Assembly (NCBI GenBank): GCA_017484095.1
Contig: JAFUTU010000043.1
Span: 1-33,726 of the forward strand
Reading direction: 5' to 3'
Source of the DNA: Ruminococcus sp.
GTDB lineage: Bacteria > Bacillota > Clostridia > Oscillospirales > Ruminococcaceae
DNA: 33,726 bases
Both the position numbers and the translations under genes were made by a program. Below, in pieces: positions 23,177-30,863 of the stretch (position 1 is its first letter; each line of letters opens with the position of its first letter). The notes under the pieces are model-generated. The model saw only the letters and a program-made list of their open reading frames with translations, searched no databases and was not told the DNA's origin.

Positions 23177-25394
23177 CATTATTTCCTGCAAGCTCTGTAA
23201 GCATACTTTTTAGCGCTGTATATCTTAGAGTTCTTCTGTCATTATCTATCATATAGTTCACTCTTTTCTGAGAACCGACGATTATAAGCATTTTCTTTGC
23301 TCTTGTCACGGCAGTATAAAGTAGATTTCTGTAATAAAGCTTGTCAAACCCGCCAAAGACAGCCAGAATAACAACATTAAATTCCGAACCCTGGCTCTTG
23401 TGCACCGTCACGGCATATGCAAGTTCAAGATTATCGAGCATCATACCGCTGTATACTGCCACTCTGCCCTCAAAGTCAATAGTAACAGTACCGAGCACCT
23501 TATTAACACCAATGATTATTCCGATATCGCCGTTAAAAATGCCTGCTCCGCTCTCAGTTTTTTCATCAGTTACCTGCTTTTTCCAAAGAATATCATAATC
23601 ATTCTTTGTCTGCATAACTTTATCTCCCTTTCGGAAGATGTAAACAGGGGTTTTAACTTCTGACTTCCCTGCCGCAGGAGGATTAAGCTCTGCCTGCAAT
23701 CGTTTGTTAAGCGCAACTATACCTGCAGGTCCCTTTCTTGTAGGAGACAGCACCTGTATATCCTCAAAAGCCGAATACCCATATGCCTTTTTAAGTCTGG
23801 TTTTTGTGAGCTCAACAATAATATCCTGCAAGCCTTTAAATTCAAGCCGCTGAAAGAAAAAGAAATCCTTATCACGCTTAGTAAGATCAATATGCTCACC
23901 CTTAACGATCTTGTGGGCATTCATAACTATCTCAGATTCCTGAGCCTGTCTGAAGATCTCCTTCAGAGTTATAACAGGCATCACCCTGCTGTCAATAATA
24001 TCTCTTAAAACATTGCCAGCACCGACAGATGGCAGCTGGTCGCTGTCGCCAACAAGAACGAGCTTGCAGGTCACGCTCACAGCCCTGAGAACAGACTCAA
24101 AAAGCAAACTGTCCACCATTGACATCTCATCGATTATAAGCGCATCACAGTCGAGCAGATCACTCTCATTATGTACGAATGACGCAGTCTCACCGGAATG
24201 AAACTTCACCTCAAGCAGTCTGTGTATAGTTTTTGCCTCAACACCAGTAAGATCAGTAAGTCTCTTTGCGGCTCTGCCAGTAGGTGCACATATCATAACA
24301 TTGAGTCCCTGTTGAGCATAAAGTGATATTATAGCATTAAGAGTTGTAGTTTTTCCAGTGCCGGGGCCGCCAGTTAAAACGAGAAAGCCCTTTGAAAGCG
24401 CAAGATTGATCGCCTGCCTCTGTATGCTCTCATACTTGATGCCATTATTTTCCTCTTCAAGGTCAATAACGGCAGAAAAATCTATCTTGTTATCATACGA
24501 AATATCATGCATAAGAGCAAGCCGTCTTGAAATATAATCCTCTGCCCTGAAATAATCAGCCAGCATAACAAAGCGGCGCTTGTCCTTATAGTAGAAGAAA
24601 AGGTTTTCCTCTTCGACTTCATCAGCTATCATTCTTTTGATGAGTTCCTTATCAACGCCTAAAAAACCAGAGGAAAGCTTAATAAGTGTCTCCTCAGGCA
24701 AGCAGGTATGACCTGCATCCGCATTCTGCCTGAGAGTGTAACTTATCCCTGCTTTGACCCTATTCTCACTGTCAGCAGGGATATCGTTTTTTGCCGCCAG
24801 CTCATCAGCCTTTGAAAACGGCAGATCAACTCCCGCAGAACACAAAACAAACGGATTGACCCTTATCAGAGTCTCGGCATCAGTGCCCCAGCGTTTCCAT
24901 GCCTTTATGCTGTAGGTTGTGGCAATCTCATACTTTCCGAGGTATGACATCAGAGACCTTACAGCAAATGTCGTTTTGAACTGCTTTGAGAAAGCCTTAG
25001 CTTTTTTTATAGTTACGCCATCGATCTCACATAGCTTTTCAGGCTCATTTTCAAGCACACTGAATGTATCCTCGCCAAAAAGCTTAACAATCTTCTTTGC
25101 AAGTACCGGTCCGATACCTGTGATAGCTCCGCTCGCAAGATAACGCTGTATTGCAGCAGCTGTTGTTGGCAAAGAGCGTTCAAAAACCGAGACCTTGAAC
25201 TGCTCTCCGAATTTTTGATGTACAACAAATTCGCCCGTGCATACAAGCTCTTCGCCCTCTTCAACGTCACCCATTTCGCCGACAACGGTCACAAGATCAT
25301 TATCATGCTCCATCATCAAAACACAAAATCCCGTATCGGGGTTCTTATGTATTATACTGTCAACTTCACCTTTTATAGTTACAAGTTCTGCCAT
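23169..25394 (-). CDS. recD2: ATP-dependent DNA helicase RecD2
   Basis: 5'-3' SF1B helicase of the RecBCD-independent type, involved in DNA repair and replication-fork maintenance. The N-terminal OB-like region (1-75) and helix-hairpin-helix part (about 85-180: GAITGIGPVLAKKIVKLFG) are family hallmarks. The motor contains Walker A GGPGTGKT (342-349), APTGRAAKRL, DEMSMVD and the late motif VTVHKSQGSEFNVV, ending with LLYTAVTRAKK. 741 aa is normal. The ATG shares a base with the stop of the upstream gene (TAATG), and its own ribosome site is poor and distant, so translation probably depends on the upstream gene. Confidence 0.95.
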   Translation of the reverse strand: MAELVTIKGEVDSIIHKNPDTGFCVLMMEHDNDLVTVVGEMGDVEEGEELVCTGEFVVHQKFGEQFKVSVFERSLPTTAAAIQRYLASGAITGIGPVLAKKIVKLFGEDTFSVLENEPEKLCEIDGVTIKKAKAFSKQFKTTFAVRSLMSYLGKYEIATTYSIKAWKRWGTDAETLIRVNPFVLCSAGVDLPFSKADELAAKNDIPADSENRVKAGISYTLRQNADAGHTCLPEETLIKLSSGFLGVDKELIKRMIADEVEEENLFFYYKDKRRFVMLADYFRAEDYISRRLALMHDISYDNKIDFSAVIDLEEENNGIKYESIQRQAINLALSKGFLVLTGGPGTGKTTTLNAIISLYAQQGLNVMICAPTGRAAKRLTDLTGVEAKTIHRLLEVKFHSGETASFVHNESDLLDCDALIIDEMSMVDSLLFESVLRAVSVTCKLVLVGDSDQLPSVGAGNVLRDIIDSRVMPVITLKEIFRQAQESEIVMNAHKIVKGEHIDLTKRDKDFFFFQRLEFKGLQDIIVELTKTRLKKAYGYSAFEDIQVLSPTRKGPAGIVALNKRLQAELNPPAAGKSEVKTPVYIFRKGDKVMQTKNDYDILWKKQVTDEKTESGAGIFNGDIGIIIGVNKVLGTVTIDFEGRVAVYSGMMLDNLELAYAVTVHKSQGSEFNVVILAVFGGFDKLYYRNLLYTAVTRAKKMLIIVGSQKRVNYMIDNDRRTLRYTALKSMLTELAGNNDD

Positions 25395-25720
25395 TAAAGA
25401 TCTTTACCTTCTGTTTTTCTAAGATACTGTGCAAGACAATCCTCGCTGACGAGATCAATAAACCCAAACTTATCATAAAGCTCCAAGCATTCGTCCTCAT
25501 CATCTTTATACACTACTACTATTTTCCGTCTGTATTCGGCTGACTCAAAAAGCTCCTCATAGTAATAACTCTTGACCGTCATTTCAAGCTCTTTCATATC
25601 GCCCCTGTAAGGCACAACTATGTAGCCTTTATTGCAGGCACAGCTTTTTCTTCTGCCTGTAAACAACACAACAAATACAGAAACGGCAACAAATACCAAT
25701 ACAACTATCGCAGCAGCCAT
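25394..25720 (-). CDS. Unknown single-pass membrane protein coupled to recD2
   Basis: 108-aa protein of no family I recognise. One membrane helix (about 3-22) precedes a basic, Cys-containing stretch (GRRKSCACNKG) and a soluble alpha/beta domain of about 70 residues (YIVVPYRGDMKELEMTVKSYYYEELF, KIVVVYKDDEDECLELYDKFGFIDLV). Start ATG 25720 has GGAGGT 9 nt upstream; an in-frame GTG at 25747 lacks a site. The TAA stop overlaps the recD2 ATG. I found no convincing promoter in front, and this is the first gene of the recD2-comF unit. Confidence 0.78.
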   Translation of the reverse strand: MAAAIVVLVFVAVSVFVVLFTGRRKSCACNKGYIVVPYRGDMKELEMTVKSYYYEELFESAEYRRKIVVVYKDDEDECLELYDKFGFIDLVSEDCLAQYLRKTEGKDL

Positions 25721-25814
25721 ACCTCTGACCTCCAAATATGATAACACATATTATGCGTTACTGAGATATACTGCTACATATATATTACAGCATTTTTCAA
25801 AAAAATGCAAGCAA

Positions 25815-25839
25815 AAAGCCGTTTTTTTCAAACGGCTTT
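25815..25839 (-). terminator. Terminator of the Q/N-rich zinc-ribbon gene
   Basis: Perfect 10-bp stem AAAGCCGTTT/AAACGGCTTT with a 5-nt loop, followed by further T on the minus strand. Confidence 0.85.
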
Positions 25840-25846
25840 AAGATTA

Positions 25847-26932
25847 TCAGTCTGTTATTTTAATTGAACGGTCCCACTTTTCAAACTTGCTTTCATATGT
25901 CGATCTGTCCTCTTCGTGACAAAGGAACATCGTGAAGTAGAATGAATTGTTCTCAAATCTGCATGCAGAGTAAATGAAAGCCCTTTTACCGTCATAGTCG
26001 GTTATGCATCTGTTCTTGCAATTGTCTTCATCGGTAGCCTTGGAAACATCCTTGAAGCTTGGGTCATTGCGTCGCATGGTCTGCACCCACAAATTCATAA
26101 ACATATCTGCATTCATTCCTGACAGATCAGACGATGTCAAAGTCGGATAGGAAATTTTCATATAAATGAAAGCAGAATCATCAGAGTCCTCATAGAACTC
26201 AGTAACAACATTCATCACAGAAGGGTCATATCTTCCAAGAAACTCAGTTTCATCAAAGGAAGTATCCTTCTCCATACTTGCGGGAAGAGTAACCGTCATG
26301 CATCTCATCTTAACAGTCGTTTCCTGAGATGCCTTTTTACTGTATTTCAGCGCCATAAATATGAAAACGCCTATTACAACAATCAGGATAGCTATAGCAA
26401 TAGCAACACCTGTGTTCGACTTTTTTCTTATAACTGCACCGCTGCCAGCTCTTCCGGGCTCAAACCCGTTATAAGCGGGATTGACAAAACCTTTAGCAGC
26501 ATTATTAAAGGCTGCATTATTCTGAGCGAAGCCCGTAGCCTGTTGGTTAAAAGCCTGCTGCTGACCGTAGTTTTGCTGATACTGCGGCTGCTGATAGCCG
26601 CCGTATACACCCTGATTGCCGCCATAATTGTTTGTAGCATAAGGATCATTACTCATCTGCGGAGTCTGCTGCTGCGGTCTCTGAAGTTGAGGTGTGGGCT
26701 GCTGAGGCATTGGCTGTGCTGTCTGACTGACAGGCTCAACGGTAGGCGGAGGTGCAGCACCATTCTGATTTTTCTTACCGAAACCGCTGTTTGCGAACTG
26801 ACTGTCAAGATCGAGATTAGATGTATCTATGCCGTCCATAAAGCCGCTTGTCGAATCATTCAGAACGGTTCCGCATGAATTACAATAATTAACATTATTA
26901 TCATTATCTGCGCCGCAGATAGGACATTTCAT
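25847..26932 (-). CDS. Zinc-ribbon, Q/N/P-rich linker, membrane protein with extracytoplasmic domain
   Basis: 361 aa, function unknown. An N-terminal zinc ribbon (C3, C6, C17, C20) is followed by a low-complexity Gln/Asn/Pro/Tyr-rich linker (about 57-155), one membrane helix (about 174-195) and an alpha/beta domain of about 165 residues ending YESKFEKWDRSIKITD. With the zinc ribbon inside, the C-terminal domain would be outside. Its architecture, cysteine spacing and C-terminal motif match the neighbouring gene at 26989-27768, so the two are paralogues. ATG 26932 has AAAGGAG 7 nt upstream, placed directly after a terminator T-run. Confidence 0.82.
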   Translation of the reverse strand: MKCPICGADNDNNVNYCNSCGTVLNDSTSGFMDGIDTSNLDLDSQFANSGFGKKNQNGAAPPPTVEPVSQTAQPMPQQPTPQLQRPQQQTPQMSNDPYATNNYGGNQGVYGGYQQPQYQQNYGQQQAFNQQATGFAQNNAAFNNAAKGFVNPAYNGFEPGRAGSGAVIRKKSNTGVAIAIAILIVVIGVFIFMALKYSKKASQETTVKMRCMTVTLPASMEKDTSFDETEFLGRYDPSVMNVVTEFYEDSDDSAFIYMKISYPTLTSSDLSGMNADMFMNLWVQTMRRNDPSFKDVSKATDEDNCKNRCITDYDGKRAFIYSACRFENNSFYFTMFLCHEEDRSTYESKFEKWDRSIKITD

Positions 26933-26947
26933 AAGATCTCTCCTTTC

Positions 26948-26978
26948 AAAAAAAGGGCGGAAGTTTAATCAGCCGCCC
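26948..26978 (-). terminator. Terminator/attenuator between the two zinc-ribbon genes
   Basis: GGGCGG/CCGCCC stem (26955-26960/26973-26978) with a 12-nt loop, followed on the minus strand by a T-run that ends right before GAAAGGAG, the ribosome site of the downstream gene. Confidence 0.75.
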
Positions 26979-26988
26979 CGTTTTGACA

Positions 26989-27768
26989 CTACTTTATCGA
27001 AATAGTCTTCATCCACTTATCTATCTTTGCCTGATATTTACTCATATCAGATGCAGTACAGCCCATACCGAAGATATAGAAAGCCTTATCCTTTTTCTTT
27101 ACTGTCATATATATGTATGCATCATCGCCTTCATTATCCTGATACTTACACTTTATGTAATCAGAACCGCTTCCGAGGACCTCATAATCCTGACGAGTCT
27201 TCATCTCACTCTCAACGCCAAGCATCATAGTCTCGGGAGACAGTGAATCAAGTGTAACGCTTCCGTCCTGTATCTGCTGAACATTAGAAAAATCCATAAC
27301 TAGATACAAAAACTTTACATCATTGTTCTCGTAAGCGTCAGCATCGATATCAAAGCCGAAAGCCGAAGAAGAATTCAAAGAACCGAAAATATTGTCTTCA
27401 TCGGTAGCCTGCTCCATAGTCTTAGGCATCTCGATAGAGAACTTATCAAACTCAAATACCTTTGTCTGCATAGGTCTTATCCAGAACCAATATGCAGCAA
27501 ACACACCTGCAAGAAGCAGCACCAGCACTAATGCGATTATTCCGCCAACCTTTGAACCGCTACCGCCAGACTTCTTTACAGATACGTTGTTAAAATCTTT
27601 AGTAAAGTTCAGCTCATTCTGATACTGGCTGGCCTGCATCTGCTGATTATTCTTACCAAAAGTGCTGCCGCCCTTGCCGTGACCTGGCATTTCTGTAAGC
27701 TTAGTTCCGCAGTTGGGACAAAAATCCTTGCCGCGCTCAAGTTCTGCTCCGCATACAGTACAATTCAT
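26989..27768 (-). CDS. Zinc-ribbon membrane protein, paralogue of the next gene
   Basis: 259 aa, function unknown. Zinc ribbon with C3, C6, C17 and C20 (same spacing as the downstream paralogue), a Gly/Asn/Gln-rich linker (30-72), a membrane helix (about 75-96) and an extracytoplasmic domain of about 160 residues ending YQAKIDKWMKTISIK. The linker is far shorter than in the paralogue. ATG 27768 has AAAGG upstream. A strong promoter with a hairpin at the predicted start point lies directly in front. Zinc-ribbon membrane proteins of this layout are common in Ruminococcus-type genomes, but I know no assigned role. Confidence 0.82.
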   Translation of the reverse strand: MNCTVCGAELERGKDFCPNCGTKLTEMPGHGKGGSTFGKNNQQMQASQYQNELNFTKDFNNVSVKKSGGSGSKVGGIIALVLVLLLAGVFAAYWFWIRPMQTKVFEFDKFSIEMPKTMEQATDEDNIFGSLNSSSAFGFDIDADAYENNDVKFLYLVMDFSNVQQIQDGSVTLDSLSPETMMLGVESEMKTRQDYEVLGSGSDYIKCKYQDNEGDDAYIYMTVKKKDKAFYIFGMGCTASDMSKYQAKIDKWMKTISIK

Positions 27769-27799
27769 AATACTGCCGCCTTTCTTAATTCATTTACTC

Positions 27800-27818
27800 T
27801 GAGCACCTAAAGTGCTCA
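27800..27818 (-). promoter_or_regulatory. 7-bp inverted repeat at the 5' end of the zinc-ribbon transcript
   Basis: TGAGCAC/GTGCTCA with a 5-nt loop. The -10 is at 27824-27829, so the stem begins at about +1 of the transcript: 5'-end stem-loop or operator. Confidence 0.55.
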
Positions 27819-27823
27819 TCACA

Positions 27824-27852
27824 ATTCTAACACATTCTTTACAGTTTGTCAA
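27824..27852 (-). promoter_or_regulatory. Promoter of the zinc-ribbon gene pair
   Basis: Consensus TTGACA (27847-27852), 17-bp spacer, TAGAAT (27824-27829) on the minus strand. Confidence 0.82.
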
Positions 27853-27857
27853 TAAAA

Positions 27858-27883
27858 AAGGCGAATATTTTTCTATTCGCCTT
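27858..27883 (-). terminator. pnp terminator
   Basis: Perfect 10-bp stem AAGGCGAATA/TATTCGCCTT with a 6-nt loop, T-run on the minus strand, after the pnp stop. Confidence 0.87.
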
Positions 27884-27910
27884 AATTTTTTAATATAAAA
27901 TTTTTGTTAA

Positions 27911-30028
27911 TTACGCCTGAGCGTTTTTCTTTGCCTCGATATCTGCAAGAGCGTCCTTTCTGGAAAGGTTTATTCTTCCCTGATCGTCGATCTCCATTAC
28001 CTTAACAACGATCTCATCACCGACAGAAACGATATCCTCAACCTTCTCTACTCTGCTCTTGTCAAGCTTAGAGATATGAACAAGGCCGTCCTTACCGGGA
28101 GCGATCTCAACGAAGGCACCAAAGTTCATGATCTTTACGACCTTGCCTCTGTAGATAGCGCCGATCTCAGGATCGTTAGCGATAGTATTGATGATATCGA
28201 TAGCCATCTGACACTTATCCTTATCGATACCTGAAACAAACACGCTTCCGTCCTCGTTGATATCGATCTTGACGTCACACTCAGCGGAGATCTTCTGAAT
28301 TACCTTTCCGCCAGAACCGATGACCTCACGTATCTTATCAACAGGCACCTTAGTGCTGAGCATCTTTGGAGCCCACTTGCTTACCTCAGGTCTGACCTCA
28401 GGGATAGCCTTGAGCATGATCTCATCAAGGATATAGTCTCGTGCCTTATGAGTCTTTGCAAAAGCGCTCTCGATTATATCGTAGGTAAGTCCGTCAACCT
28501 TGATATCTACCTGTATAGCTGTGATACCGTTCTTGGTTCCGCCTACCTTAAAGTCCATATCGCCGTAAAAGTCCTCAAGGCCCTGAATGTCTACCATTGT
28601 CATCCAGCTGCCGTCTTCCTTAGTGATAAGACCGCAGGAAATACCTGCAACAGGAGCCTTGATCGGAACACCTGCTGCCATAAGTGCAAGTGTAGAACCG
28701 CAGATAGAACCCTGTGATGTTGAACCGTTAGATGAAAGCACCTCGGAAACGCATCTGATAGCATAGGGGAAGTCATCTACAGAAGGAAGAACAGGAACGA
28801 TAGCTCTCTCAGCAAGTGCGCCGTGACCGATCTCTCTTCTTCCGGGGCCTCTGGAAGGTCTTGTCTCGCCTACAGAGTAGGACGGGAAATTATACTGATG
28901 CATATATCTCTTAGAGGTCTCTTCATCGATACCGTCAAGCTTCTGGGCATCTGATACAGGACCAAGTGTGCATACAGTGAGTACCTGAGTCTGACCTCTG
29001 GTAAAGATGCCAGAGCCGTGAACTCTCGGCAGAACGTCTACCTCTGCAGCGAGAGGTCTGATCTCGTCAATACCTCTGCCGTCAACTCTCTTGCCTTCAT
29101 AAAGCCAGTCTCTTACAATAGTCTTCTGTGCCTTATACATTACCTCTCCGATTATCTCAGGAAGGTTTTCATACTCCTCAGAGAATGTTTCAAGTATCTC
29201 GTCCTGGATCGGAACAAGTCTTGCATCTCTTACTGTCTTATCATCGGTGTCAAGTGCATATCTGAGCTTGTCGCCGAACTGCTCAGCGATCTTGTCCATA
29301 AGATCGTGATCGAGCTCCATTGACTCAAACTCAAACTTAGGCTTTCCTATCTGAGTCTGGATATCCTTGATGAATGCGACCATCTTCTTGATCTCGGCAT
29401 GGCCGAACTTGATAGCTTCGAGCATAAGATCGTCAGGTATCTCATCAGCGCCTGCTTCGATCATAACTACCTTATCCTCAGAGCCTGCAACTGTGAGGTT
29501 AAGTCTGTTGTTCTGTCTCTGCTCAAGTGTTGGGTTGAGAACGAGCTCGCCGTCAACATAGCCTACATTGATAGAAGCAACAGGACCGTTCCAAGGGATA
29601 TCCGAAATAGAGATAGCCACTGCAGCACCGATCATTCCAGCGATCTCGGGTGAATTGTCGGGATCAACAGAAAGAACTGTCATTACAACAGAAACGTCAT
29701 TTCTCATATCCTTCGGGAAAAGAGGTCTGATAGGTCTGTCAACGCATCTTGATGCAAGGATAGCCTTATCGGAGGCTTTACCCTCTCTCTTAGTGAATGA
29801 GCCGGGGATCCTGCCCACTGAATACATCTTCTCCTCAAAGTCTACGGAAAGAGGGAAAAAGTCTACGCCCTCTCTTGGCTTTGCGGATGCTGTTACGTTC
29901 GCCATTACGACTGTCTCGCCGTATCTTACCCAGCAAGAACCGTTAGCAAGTCCACAGGTCTTTCCTGTTTCGATAACAACAGGTCTGCCTGCATAGGTAG
30001 TTTCAAAAGTCCTGAAATTTTCAAACAT
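27911..30028 (-). CDS. pnp: Polynucleotide phosphorylase
   Basis: 3'-5' phosphorolytic exoribonuclease and degradosome component. 705 aa in the full canonical order: first RNase PH domain (1-220), helical domain, second RNase PH domain (about 310-540, with FTRGQTQVL and GDMDFKVGGT), KH domain with VIGSGGKVIQKI and an S1 domain (AIYRGKVVKIMNFGAFVEIAPGKDGLVHIS). ATG 30028 has CGGAGG 7 nt upstream. It follows rpsO by 185 bp, with a leaky-looking terminator and a large stem-loop in between; I see no strong promoter of its own, so it probably depends on read-through from rpsO, as in many bacteria. Confidence 0.97.
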   Translation of the reverse strand: MFENFRTFETTYAGRPVVIETGKTCGLANGSCWVRYGETVVMANVTASAKPREGVDFFPLSVDFEEKMYSVGRIPGSFTKREGKASDKAILASRCVDRPIRPLFPKDMRNDVSVVMTVLSVDPDNSPEIAGMIGAAVAISISDIPWNGPVASINVGYVDGELVLNPTLEQRQNNRLNLTVAGSEDKVVMIEAGADEIPDDLMLEAIKFGHAEIKKMVAFIKDIQTQIGKPKFEFESMELDHDLMDKIAEQFGDKLRYALDTDDKTVRDARLVPIQDEILETFSEEYENLPEIIGEVMYKAQKTIVRDWLYEGKRVDGRGIDEIRPLAAEVDVLPRVHGSGIFTRGQTQVLTVCTLGPVSDAQKLDGIDEETSKRYMHQYNFPSYSVGETRPSRGPGRREIGHGALAERAIVPVLPSVDDFPYAIRCVSEVLSSNGSTSQGSICGSTLALMAAGVPIKAPVAGISCGLITKEDGSWMTMVDIQGLEDFYGDMDFKVGGTKNGITAIQVDIKVDGLTYDIIESAFAKTHKARDYILDEIMLKAIPEVRPEVSKWAPKMLSTKVPVDKIREVIGSGGKVIQKISAECDVKIDINEDGSVFVSGIDKDKCQMAIDIINTIANDPEIGAIYRGKVVKIMNFGAFVEIAPGKDGLVHISKLDKSRVEKVEDIVSVGDEIVVKVMEIDDQGRINLSRKDALADIEAKKNAQA

Positions 30029-30070
30029 ACTATTATCCTCCGTTTTTAATATTTAAAGACGCGGTGATAA

Positions 30071-30124
30071 CATTAGCAATAAACACAATCCTCATTGCCT
30101 GAGGGCTCTGTTTGTTGCTAAATG
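30071..30124 (-). promoter_or_regulatory. Large stem-loop in the pnp leader
   Basis: 30071-30085 pairs with 30109-30124 (15 positions, one mismatch and one bulged base in the RNA), enclosing a second 5-bp hairpin CCTCA/TGAGG at 30090-30104. The structure ends about 43 nt before the pnp start. Confidence 0.6.
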
Positions 30125-30166
30125 ATGCCCCCGCAGTCCTTATTGACTTTACCTTAAATAAACACC

Positions 30167-30196
30167 AAAAGGCAGAGGCGATAAATGCGCCCTGCC
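30167..30196 (-). terminator. Partial terminator after rpsO
   Basis: GGCAG-GGCG/CGCC-CTGCC stem with one bulge (30171-30180/30188-30196), 7-nt loop, then only TTTT on the minus strand. The weak tail fits partial read-through into pnp. Confidence 0.6.
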
Positions 30197-30213
30197 TTGA
30201 TGCTTCATTTGAA

Positions 30214-30480
30214 TTACTTACGAATTCCGAGTCTCTCGATAGTAGCTCTGTATCTCTCGATATCGTTGTTCTTGAGATACTTCAGAAGGTTTCTTCTCTT
30301 ACCGATCATCTTGAACAGACCGCTTCTGGAGTGATTGTCCTTCTTATGTGTCTTGAGGTGTTCTGTAAGGTCGCTGATCCTCTTTGTAAGAATAGCGATC
30401 TGCACCTCAGGTGAGCCTGTGTCGGTCTCGTGAGTTCTGTTGGCTTCGATGATAGCCGTTTTCTCGTCTTTTCTGAGCAT
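30214..30480 (-). CDS. rpsO: 30S ribosomal protein S15
   Basis: 88-aa small-subunit protein with the canonical sequence [53 protein letters not shown]. It binds 16S rRNA early in assembly and, in several bacteria, its own leader RNA. ATG 30480 has AGAGGT 7 nt upstream. It is preceded by its own promoter and a leader of about 110 nt with a long-range stem, and is followed by pnp. Confidence 0.97.
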   Translation of the reverse strand: MLRKDEKTAIIEANRTHETDTGSPEVQIAILTKRISDLTEHLKTHKKDNHSRSGLFKMIGKRRNLLKYLKNNDIERYRATIERLGIRK

Positions 30481-30518
30481 GATTTTGTACCTCTTTCAAA
30501 ATTATTTTCCTCTGAAAA

Positions 30519-30565
30519 AGAATATGGCAGGTAACTTTCTCACTTAGGAGCGCAGCCCATATTCT
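30519..30565 (-). promoter_or_regulatory. Structured rpsO leader, candidate S15 autoregulatory element
   Basis: AGAATATGG and CCATATTCT (30519-30527/30557-30565) form a perfect 9-bp stem enclosing 29 nt in the rpsO leader. Function is inference from known S15 leader autoregulation. Confidence 0.45.
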
Positions 30566-30598
30566 GTCGCAGGGAACGCTGCATTGCACAGCTTTTTC

Positions 30599-30627
30599 AT
30601 TATACACTACTTTATCGATCTTGTAAA
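30599..30627 (-). promoter_or_regulatory. Promoter of rpsO(-pnp)
   Basis: TTTACA (30622-30627), 17-bp spacer, TATAAT (30599-30604) on the minus strand. Confidence 0.85.
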
Positions 30628-30673
30628 TAGTGTTAACAGTTTTTTTACAAATTAGCATTCTAAATTAAAAGAA

Positions 30674-30694
30674 CCCTGTGAGGATCTCACAGGG
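30674..30694 (-). terminator. Terminator of the tRNA-Leu gene
   Basis: Perfect 9-bp stem CCCTGTGAG/CTCACAGGG with a 3-nt loop, then TTCTTTTAA on the minus strand. Confidence 0.82.
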
Positions 30695-30701
30695 CGAAAA
30701 A

Positions 30702-30782
30702 TGCGGGTGACAGGACTTGAACCTGCACGGTGTTGCCAATAGAACCTAAATCTATCGCGTCTGCCAATTCCGCCACACCCGC
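30702..30782 (-). tRNA. tRNA-Leu (anticodon UAG)
   Basis: 81 nt on the minus strand. The acceptor stem GCGGGTG/CACCCGC has discriminator A at 30702; the D arm starts GGCGGAATTGGCAGACGC; the anticodon loop TTTAGGT between AGA and TCT gives TAG; a long variable arm marks a class II tRNA; the T arm contains GGTTCAAGTCC. The 3' CCA is not encoded. A consensus promoter and a terminator frame it as a single-gene unit. Confidence 0.95.
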
Positions 30783-30798
30783 AAACTGTCCGAAGAAC

Positions 30799-30827
30799 AT
30801 TCTACCATATTTTTGCTTTGTTGTCAA
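30799..30827 (-). promoter_or_regulatory. Promoter of tRNA-Leu
   Basis: Consensus TTGACA (30822-30827), 17-bp spacer, TAGAAT (30799-30804) on the minus strand; same hexamers as the zinc-ribbon promoter. Confidence 0.85.
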
Positions 30828-30829
30828 GC

Positions 30830-30859
30830 AAAAAAGAAAACGGCCTTGCGACCGTTTTC
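30830..30859 (-). terminator. Terminator of the transglutaminase-dockerin gene
   Basis: GAAAACGG/CCGTTTTC stem (30836-30843/30852-30859), 8-nt loop, followed by T-run on the minus strand. Confidence 0.82.
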
Positions 30860-30863
30860 TGAG

